Source: Candidatus Omnitrophota bacterium
GTDB lineage: Bacteria > Omnitrophota > Gorgyraeia > Aquiviventales > Aquiviventaceae
Length of the DNA stretch: 20,123 nucleotides
Assembly: GCA_016206585.1 (NCBI GenBank)
Contig: JACQRE010000065.1
Location: 1 to 20,123 of the forward strand
Reading direction: 5' to 3'
The notes beneath the pieces are model-generated. The model ran no database searches and was not told the DNA's origin. It worked only from the letters and a program-made list of their open reading frames with translations. Within the stretch, counting starts at the first letter, position 1, and each line of letters starts with the position of its first letter. Shown here piece by piece: positions 14,293 through 20,123 of the stretch. Position numbers and translations under genes: made by a program.

Positions 14293-16112
14293 CGCCCGCC
14301 CCCAGCACCCGTCGCCAGCAGCTCCCCCGCCTCAGGCCGAACACCCTGCCGCGGGCCATGGTACCGCGGTCCACCGTGCAGGATGGCGCGGCAGATCAGA
14401 TCAAGATCCGCGTCGCGCCCAAGGCCCAGCCGGTCCGGGAAATCCGGCGGGATGATCCAGCCGTGGTTCAGAAGCGCCCCGCCCACGCCGCGCTGCAGAA
14501 ACCGGAAGAAGGTGTACCGCCTGGCCAGATCAATCTGATGCGGGGTCAGCCGCGGCAGCCGGTGCGCGCGGCGCAGCAGCTGGGCGTACTCTTCCCGGGA
14601 GCGGGCATCATACGTGAACCCTTTGTCGCCGTAGTCGGCCCAGGACGCGCCGATGATGGCCGGCTTGCCCAGCAGCGCGGACTCGGAGCCGGCCGTGCCG
14701 AAGAAGGTCACCACGACCTGGGCGGCCTGCATCAGCTCATACGGGCTGACCGGCTCATCCGGCAGCATCAGGCGGACGTGCGGCGGCAGCGACGGGAACT
14801 CCTGCTTGAGGACCGCGAGCGTGGTCGAGCGGTGCCCGTGCGTCACTTCCGTCGGGTGGAGGCGCACCACCCACTCCATGGCGTCGTTCTGCATGGCCAG
14901 CCTCACGGAGTGGACCAGCCAGTCGATCGAGTCCCGATACCCCTCGACCTCGAACTCGGCAAATCCCACATCCTCGTTCTGGTGCGCATAGATGACCGCC
15001 CAGGGCTTGTCGGGCCGCAGACCGAGCCCCTTGGCCAGGGCCGGCTTGCGCTGCACCGCCGGCCCCCGCAGCTCGCCCTCACGAGTCAGCCGGCCGCCCA
15101 TCCGGGCCGACATCGCGCGGTCGACCGCCTGTTCCTGGTCCGGGGTGAGCGCGGTGCGGGCGAGATGCGGCCACGCCTCGCCGGTGAAATCCCACCGCTG
15201 CCCGCGCGGACCCGCCTGGCCCGGCTCCAGCACCAGGCCTTCCTGATAATAGCAGTAGTGCCATCGCATCACCCGGACGCCCCGCGCAATCGCCGCCAGG
15301 TACGGGATACCGGTCAAGAGCAGGTCCGGCGACATGAGCAGGACCACCTCAGGACGGATCGCTTCCAGGATCGCGCCGAACGCGTCAAACAGCAGGATCG
15401 CGCTATAGAGGTACTCCCGCCCCACGCGCAGCGCATCCGGCCGGTCTTCAAACCGCGCGGAGAGATAGAACCGCGTCAGCCCCCGCTTCACTTGAGAGGC
15501 GAACAGCTGGCCGCGGTACTCGAAGCGCAGGATCTCCTCAAGCGAGAGCGATTCGACGCGCGCGCGCGCCTCGCGCCGGCCCTCGGGCGCGATGTACCGG
15601 CTCACCACCTCCATCGGGAGCCCCATCGCGTCCAGGAGGCTGCCCTCCTTCGCATAGCAGCTCTGGCACCGCTCGCCCCGCCCCTCCCACTCGCTGGGAG
15701 GCCGGGGTTCGCGGGTGCGCATGTCGCAGCCGCTCAGTGTCCGGTCGCAGGCAACACCTCGCACGTCGGCCCCGCGCAACCGCAGGCCGGTGGCGATCAA
15801 CCCTTCCACGAGGTTGGCCTCGTGCAGGTTGCTGATCATCGAGGCGACCAGCACCCGCGGCGTTCCTTCGCGTTGAGCCGGCAGCCCGGCAAGCACCGGT
15901 TCGAGCGCGTGGCGGATGAGCCGCGGCTCCTCATAGGTGACGTGGCCGTAGCGGCCGCCCGTCACACGGTACACGAACCGCCGCCACCGCAGCTGTGTTG
16001 CGGGACGCCCGGCACCCACGCGCCCCACCGCCGCCCTCACCCAGGCGCGCCACGTTCCGCGCCGCTGCGCCGACCAGTTGCGATAGGCGACGAACACCTT
16101 GCGGATCAGCAT
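14289..16112 (-). CDS. Capsule-synthesis-like GT-B glycosyltransferase, 607 residues
   Basis: After a basic N-terminus, residues 86-160 form a Rossmann-like start (RVLVASMISNLHEANLVEG) followed by four cysteines: C122 and C129 (CDRTLSGC), C149 and C152 (CQSC), probably a metal or structural site. The C-terminal part has VVRLHPTE (about 415-422), VVTFFGTAGSESALLGKPAIIG (467-488) and YGDKGFTYDARS (494-505). This is the pattern of the Capsule_synth/CDP-glycerol-transferase/UDP-GlcNAc-2-epimerase-like GT-B superfamily, where the Ser-Glu and Gly-Lys-Pro loop bind the nucleotide-sugar phosphate. Likely adds a sugar or sugar-acid unit; KDO/CMP-sugar transferases belong to the same superfamily. The start lies 9 bases after the ABC exporter stop with no clear ribosome-binding site. 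It overlaps the DUF115-like gene downstream. Confidence 0.76.
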   Translation of the reverse strand: MLIRKVFVAYRNWSAQRRGTWRAWVRAAVGRVGAGRPATQLRWRRFVYRVTGGRYGHVTYEEPRLIRHALEPVLAGLPAQREGTPRVLVASMISNLHEANLVEGLIATGLRLRGADVRGVACDRTLSGCDMRTREPRPPSEWEGRGERCQSCYAKEGSLLDAMGLPMEVVSRYIAPEGRREARARVESLSLEEILRFEYRGQLFASQVKRGLTRFYLSARFEDRPDALRVGREYLYSAILLFDAFGAILEAIRPEVVLLMSPDLLLTGIPYLAAIARGVRVMRWHYCYYQEGLVLEPGQAGPRGQRWDFTGEAWPHLARTALTPDQEQAVDRAMSARMGGRLTREGELRGPAVQRKPALAKGLGLRPDKPWAVIYAHQNEDVGFAEFEVEGYRDSIDWLVHSVRLAMQNDAMEWVVRLHPTEVTHGHRSTTLAVLKQEFPSLPPHVRLMLPDEPVSPYELMQAAQVVVTFFGTAGSESALLGKPAIIGASWADYGDKGFTYDARSREEYAQLLRRAHRLPRLTPHQIDLARRYTFFRFLQRGVGGALLNHGWIIPPDFPDRLGLGRDADLDLICRAILHGGPRYHGPRQGVRPEAGELLATGAGGGR

Positions 16113-16121
16113 GAGGAGCTC

Positions 16122-17912
16122 TTAGCTAAAGAGTCCGTGGTACACACCCTGCCGCGCGAGCAGCTCATCGGAGCGCCCCGCCTCGACCACGCGGCCCCCC
16201 TGCAGCACGAGGATCCGGTCGAACCGCTTCACCGACGTGAACCGGTGCGAGACGACAAGAAGAATCTTGCGTTCGCGCAGCCGCAGCAGCTGTTCGAACA
16301 CCGCGGCTTCGGTCTGCACGTCGAGCCAGCTGGTCGCTTCATCCAAGATGATCATGGGCGGATCCTGCAGGAACAGTCGTGCCAGCGCGATCCGCTGGCG
16401 CTCCCCGCCGGAGACGCTCAGGCCCCGTTCGCCCAGCTCCGACTGGTAACCGCGCGGTGTGCGCATGATGAAGTCATGGGCCTGCGCCCGTTCGGCCGCG
16501 GCCTGCACCTGCTCCAGCGACTTCTCCGGCATCCCGTATCGGATGTTCTCCAAGATACTCCGGTTGAAGATCACCGCCTCCTGCGACACGTAGCCGACCA
16601 TCCTCCGGTACGCCTCCGGCGCGATCGTTCCCAGGTCCACGCCGGCCAGCCGCACGCGTCCCGCGGCGGGCCGCCGGAACCCCGCAAGGCAATCGAGCAG
16701 TGTCGACTTCCCCGCCCCGGAAAGCCCGACGATCCCGGTGGCCTGGCCGGCCAGACACTCGATGGAGAGTCCGTGCAGGACGTCCGAGCCCCCCTCATAG
16801 CGGAACACCAGCTCCTCCGCCGCCAGCGACAGCCCGTGCCGCGCGATCTCGCGCGAGAGCGCTGCCGCCCCGATGCTGGCCGGCGGTGCCGGCGGCTCCT
16901 CGCGGCCCAACAGCTCCACGACGGTGTTGAAGTAGCCGTCCGCGTGCGCGAACTGAAAGCGCAGGTCGTTGAGCTGCACCACGTTCGGGGCGGCCTGGCG
17001 CAGCAGCACCAGATACGACAGCACGAAGGCCGGCAGCTCGCCGCCCGTCTTGCCGCTGGCGATGGCGTACGCCACGCCGGCCAGGACAACAGCCAGGCCG
17101 ATGGTGTTTGTCGCCAGGGTGGTCGAGTACCGGGTCAGCAGCGAGCGCAGCTGGTCGGGGAACGCCGCCCGACACGTTTCCAGGTAGGCGCTGGACTCCT
17201 CCACTTCGTTGCCGGCGGTGCGGATGAGCCGGATGCCGTAGACGATGTCATGGAGCCGATTCATCGCCTCGCGGGTAATCCCGCTGAGCCGGATGGACGC
17301 TCGGCGGGTCGTCTCGACGACCTGGAATAGCACGAGCCATGCGACCGCGCCGATGCCGATGATCGCCGCCGCGATGATCGGCGACATGGCCAACAGGAAC
17401 CAGAGCAGGACCGCCAGCGTCAGGACCGATTTCAGCGCCTGCGTGATGAGATCGACTACGATCCCCGCCTTGTCGACCGCGCCATGGAACGTAAACACCA
17501 GGTCGCCCGCATGCGCGCGGCTGAAAAACTCCAGGTCGAGCCGCCAGAGCTTCTCCACCGCCGTGCGCCGCAGCCGCTCCACCATGCCAAAGCGGGCGCG
17601 CTCGGCGGCGATGAGCAGCCAGAGATCGAAGAGGGTTTGGACGGCGACGAGCCCGATGAAGAGTGCGACCAGCGTCGTGATGGGCTGATGCAAGAGCCCG
17701 TTGAGCAGCGGCAATGGGATCGGCGAGCCATCCTGCGCCGCCCCACCCTGGAACGCCGCGCGGATCAGGGCGAGCAGCACGCCGAGTTTCGCCACCTCGA
17801 AAAGCGGCTGCAGCAGGGTGAGGAGTGCCACCGTGGCCAGGTCCCGCGCGCTGACATGGCGCGCAAGCAGCCGGAGCTTTTCGGAGCGCACCAGCCGTCC
17901 GAGCCGCATCAT
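16122..17912 (-). CDS. ABC exporter, fused membrane and ATPase domains (MsbA/PglK-like)
   Basis: 596 residues from ATG 17912. The membrane half (about 25-310) has hydrophobic segments near 25-50, 77-103, 160-195 and 265-305, with the usual long cytosolic loops. The ATPase half has Walker A GLSGAGKST (396-404), Q-loop YVSQE (441-445), signature LSVSGGERQ (498-506), Walker B MIILDEATSWLD (520-531) and the H-loop in VVSHRF. One polypeptide with this order forms a homodimeric exporter. In glycan loci such proteins flip lipid-linked oligosaccharides or lipid A-like molecules across the inner membrane; natural product export is an alternative. ATG 17912 gives an ATGA overlap with the upstream asparagine-synthetase-like gene; ATG 17909 is also possible. 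It is the only transporter in the window. Confidence 0.95.
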   Translation of the reverse strand: MMRLGRLVRSEKLRLLARHVSARDLATVALLTLLQPLFEVAKLGVLLALIRAAFQGGAAQDGSPIPLPLLNGLLHQPITTLVALFIGLVAVQTLFDLWLLIAAERARFGMVERLRRTAVEKLWRLDLEFFSRAHAGDLVFTFHGAVDKAGIVVDLITQALKSVLTLAVLLWFLLAMSPIIAAAIIGIGAVAWLVLFQVVETTRRASIRLSGITREAMNRLHDIVYGIRLIRTAGNEVEESSAYLETCRAAFPDQLRSLLTRYSTTLATNTIGLAVVLAGVAYAIASGKTGGELPAFVLSYLVLLRQAAPNVVQLNDLRFQFAHADGYFNTVVELLGREEPPAPPASIGAAALSREIARHGLSLAAEELVFRYEGGSDVLHGLSIECLAGQATGIVGLSGAGKSTLLDCLAGFRRPAAGRVRLAGVDLGTIAPEAYRRMVGYVSQEAVIFNRSILENIRYGMPEKSLEQVQAAAERAQAHDFIMRTPRGYQSELGERGLSVSGGERQRIALARLFLQDPPMIILDEATSWLDVQTEAAVFEQLLRLRERKILLVVSHRFTSVKRFDRILVLQGGRVVEAGRSDELLARQGVYHGLFS

Positions 17913-19795
17913 GACGAGGTTCCGGCTGGCTGCAGCGCTCCCTCGACGTTGAACGGGGCGTGTTCCAGCCATTGCAGCCAAAGTTCGAGGTTCACCAGCT
18001 GCCAGAAGAACATCATGTGGTGCGCTTGCGGGCGGCCCGAACGGACAATCGCCTCGTGCTCATCGAACAGCCGCTCCACCATCCCGGTGTTGTAGATCCC
18101 CCGGCGCCTGAACGCCGAGGAACGGATCAGGTCGCCCAGAGGCTCCCGGGCGGGGCCCGAGAACCACACGTGCGCCGGCGCGTTCCACCCGGTCTTCGCC
18201 ACCCGCGTGCGCGTCGCCTCCGGCAGCAACCCGCGCATCGCCTCCCGCAGCAGCTGCTTGGTCACGCCCTCCCGGATCTTCAACCCGCCGGGGATGCGGA
18301 ACATGAACTCGGCCAGCCGGTGGTCAAGGAACGGCTGACGCGTGCCCAACCCGTAGACTGCGGCCTGGCGGTCCTCGGCGCGCAGGCAGCACGGGATCGT
18401 TTCCCGGGTCAGGTCGTGGTACGCCCGGTTCTTCAGATAGCTGCGGGAGATCGTCTCCAGCACCGGCTCGAACGTCCGCAGGTCATGGTAGTCCGGGTTG
18501 AGGGCTCCCGCATAGCGGGTCAGCCGCTCGTGGTCCGCCACGCACCGGCCCAGATGCCGGGCATCCACCAGCCGCTGCAGCGCGGCCTCTGCCGCCTCCG
18601 GCGTCTTGCGAAACACCGGGTGGTCGTGATGGTGGATCCACTGCGCGATCTCGTGCTGCAGCACCGTCTCCTGGCCGGCCGCGCGCAGGTCCGCGAAGAA
18701 GTACGGGAAATACTCGTACTCGCCGGCGTTGAGCTCATCGCCCCCCAGCCCGCCGAACAGCGTCTCGATGCCGGAGCGCTGCGCCTCGCGACACAGCAGC
18801 GCATGCGACAACCACGTGGCGGTCGCCACCGGCTCATCGTGCGCTTCGATCAGCTCGGAGATCAGCTCAAGCAGCGGCGGGTTGCCCACGCGCACCGCCT
18901 GCCAGGGCGAGGCGAGTGCGCGCGCCGAAGCCCCGATCTCTTCAGACTCATCGTAGGTCGCGTCGTCGTACACGATGGAGAGAGCCGGCTGGGGCGCACC
19001 ACGCAGGTGCGCGGCGCACGCCAGCACCGAGGAAGAATCCATCCCGCCCGAGAGTGTAAACCCGCACCGCCCGGCCCCATCGAGCCGAATCGAGACCGCA
19101 TCCAGGAGCAGCGCGCGGTAGCGCTCCGCCAGCTGGGCCGGAGAGCCCTCGAGATCCGGCTCCGTCATCAGTGTCCAGTAGCGTTGCGCGGTCTGCATCC
19201 CCTGCGCGAACCGGACCACATGCGCAGCGGGCACCTGGCGGATCGCCGCGTACGGCGAGCGCTGCGGCTCCGCATCGATGGCGCGGTAGTGCAGCGCGGC
19301 AAAGCGCGCGACAAACCCCCGGTCCACCTCGCGGGACACCCCCGGCAGTGCCAGCAGCGCGCGGGGGCGTGAGGCGAACGCCAGCCACTCCGGCGTCTGC
19401 GTGTAGTACAACGGTTTCACACCGAAGCGGTCGCGGGCCAGCCACAGCTCCCGGTGGGCCGCATCAAAGACGGCGAACGCGAAGTCGCCGTTGAGCCGCG
19501 GCAGCGTCTCCAAGACTCCACGCTCTTCGATGAGCCGCGCGAGGCATGCCGCATCCGACGTGTCCGGCCCCAGTTCCCGGTGGTTGTAGAGGCGCCCATC
19601 CAGCGCGATCAGCCATGGCCCGCGCGCGCTCACGTGGGCCGTCCCGGTGCCGCACCAACCCACGCGCGCCGCCGGCTGTGCCACCATGTCGGAGCGCCAC
19701 GTCTCGCGCGAGCGGCACAACGAGAGCATCGTCTCGGCCCAGCGCAGCGGCTTTGGCGATCCGTCGAGTCTGATGAGTCCGATGATCCGCGACAT
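17909..19795 (-). CDS. Asparagine-synthetase-like amidotransferase lacking the glutaminase cysteine
   Basis: 628 residues, usual length for AsnB. The N-terminal Ntn-type domain is recognisable by LNGDFAFAVFDAAHRELWLARDRFG in two pieces (about 101-125) and YNHREL. However, it starts MSRIIGLI instead of MCGI, so the catalytic Cys2 is a serine; the NGEIYN substrate loop reads DGRLYN and the RLSI segment is not evident. The synthetase domain keeps the PP-loop LSGGMDSSS (248-256), FGGLGGDELNAGEYEYFPYF, and GTRQPFLDHR. It should therefore adenylate a carboxylate and use free ammonia or another amine, as in beta-lactam synthetase or lasso-peptide cyclases, or amidate a uronic acid in a glycan. The stop overlaps the ABC exporter start; the start lies 7 bases after the upstream methyltransferase. 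Confidence 0.9.
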   Translation of the reverse strand: MSRIIGLIRLDGSPKPLRWAETMLSLCRSRETWRSDMVAQPAARVGWCGTGTAHVSARGPWLIALDGRLYNHRELGPDTSDAACLARLIEERGVLETLPRLNGDFAFAVFDAAHRELWLARDRFGVKPLYYTQTPEWLAFASRPRALLALPGVSREVDRGFVARFAALHYRAIDAEPQRSPYAAIRQVPAAHVVRFAQGMQTAQRYWTLMTEPDLEGSPAQLAERYRALLLDAVSIRLDGAGRCGFTLSGGMDSSSVLACAAHLRGAPQPALSIVYDDATYDESEEIGASARALASPWQAVRVGNPPLLELISELIEAHDEPVATATWLSHALLCREAQRSGIETLFGGLGGDELNAGEYEYFPYFFADLRAAGQETVLQHEIAQWIHHHDHPVFRKTPEAAEAALQRLVDARHLGRCVADHERLTRYAGALNPDYHDLRTFEPVLETISRSYLKNRAYHDLTRETIPCCLRAEDRQAAVYGLGTRQPFLDHRLAEFMFRIPGGLKIREGVTKQLLREAMRGLLPEATRTRVAKTGWNAPAHVWFSGPAREPLGDLIRSSAFRRRGIYNTGMVERLFDEHEAIVRSGRPQAHHMMFFWQLVNLELWLQWLEHAPFNVEGALQPAGTSS

Positions 19796-19802
19796 GGACG
19801 CT

Positions 19803-20123
19803 TCAGCGCCTGCGTTGCGCGGTCAGATGGCACCACGGCTGGTAGAGCGTGCCCCGGAAACAGAGCCGCCCGCCGTCCTGCCGGTTGACGGTGTAGCTGG
19901 TGATCTGGCTGGGATCGCCAGGCGGCGGCAGATCGATGGGCAGGTGAAACGGCCTGAAGGCTGGCGATTCAAACCCCGCCTCCTCCACGAGTCGTTGCAT
20001 CACGCCATACGGCCGCAGGTAAAACGTGAGCCCATCCGGATGGAGCCGGCTGGTTTCGGTCAGCGCCACGCGCTGCTCGAAGGGGTGGAAATAGTCGAAC
20101 GCCACGAACCAGCCGCCGGGAGC
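19803..20123 (-). CDS. SAM-dependent methyltransferase, C-terminal part (cut by window edge)
   Basis: The last 106 residues of a protein that begins beyond 20123. The visible start reads APGGWFVAFDYFHPFEQ, the LxPGGxxxxxD strand before the last part of a class I methyltransferase, followed by LHPDGLTFYLRPYGVMQRL in two blocks, EEAGFESPAFRPFHLPIDLP and RGTLYQPWCHLTAQ at the end. This ending is common in Methyltransf_11/23-like enzymes of polysaccharide loci. A GTG at 20105 is internal and not the start, because the frame stays open and motif-consistent to the window edge. It ends 7 bases before the asparagine-synthetase-like gene. Motif I and substrate determinants are outside the window. Confidence 0.78.
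   Translation of the reverse strand, partial: APGGWFVAFDYFHPFEQRVALTETSRLHPDGLTFYLRPYGVMQRLVEEAGFESPAFRPFHLPIDLPPPGDPSQITSYTVNRQDGGRLCFRGTLYQPWCHLTAQRRR

Noticed and set aside
14277..17330. A 1017-codon plus-strand open frame, the longest in the window
   Set aside because: It runs antisense to two clear genes (capsule-type transferase and ABC exporter). Its translation is Arg/His/Pro/Gln-rich with no domain; long antisense frames are expected in GC-rich coding DNA.

Overview
The window is one densely packed, GC-rich bacterial gene cluster. All 19 protein genes I can support (17 complete, one cut at each edge) lie on the minus strand, so it is read from position 20123 down to 1. Most junctions are 1- or 4-base stop/start overlaps, and the only real gap is 7278-7404 (127 bases). 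This looks like a single long operon, or two with an internal break at that gap. Gene content (sugar nucleotide enzymes, several methyltransferases, glycosyltransferases, one ABC exporter, an asparagine-synthetase-like protein, a radical SAM protein) is typical of a surface glycan or lipid-linked oligosaccharide locus in an uncultured environmental bacterium. No rRNA, tRNA or other lineage marker is present, so taxonomy is open. The style (GC-rich, overlapping genes, short degenerate repeats such as GCTGAT and CACGTGTTACGT) reminds me of Omnitrophota-like genomes, but that is only an impression.

Layout in transcription order. Region A (20123-14289): 3' end of a SAM methyltransferase; an asparagine-synthetase-like protein lacking the glutaminase cysteine; an ABC exporter of the flippase/MsbA type; a 607-residue capsule-synthesis-like GT-B protein. 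Region B (14292-10069): a MptE/DUF115-like GSGPSL protein; a radical SAM protein; a protein joining a ParB-like GGHHR module to a methyltransferase; and an unrecognised 62-residue basic protein. Region C (10069-7405): a GalE-like epimerase, a NeuA/KdsB-like cytidylyltransferase and a D-2-hydroxyacid dehydrogenase, forming a tight trio that suggests a CMP-activated acidic sugar. Then the gap with a 30-bp-arm inverted repeat and a possible promoter. Region D (7277-1): a second SDR epimerase/dehydratase, a HAD phosphatase, two GT4-like glycosyltransferases, a methyltransferase with a zinc-binding N-terminus, inositol-3-phosphate synthase, a DegT-type aminotransferase and the start of another methyltransferase.

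How the parts could work together (inference): cytosolic enzymes make unusual building blocks (a CMP-activated acid, an NDP-sugar, and possibly an inositol-derived aminocyclitol). Glycosyltransferases assemble them, methyltransferases, the radical SAM protein and the amidotransferase-like protein decorate them, and the ABC exporter moves the product across the inner membrane. The most unusual points are the Ino1-DegT gene overlap, the glutaminase-dead AsnB homologue, the ParB-like/methyltransferase fusion, the small gene bracketed by overlaps, and the large inverted repeat in the only gap. There is no stretch above 300 bases without a gene.
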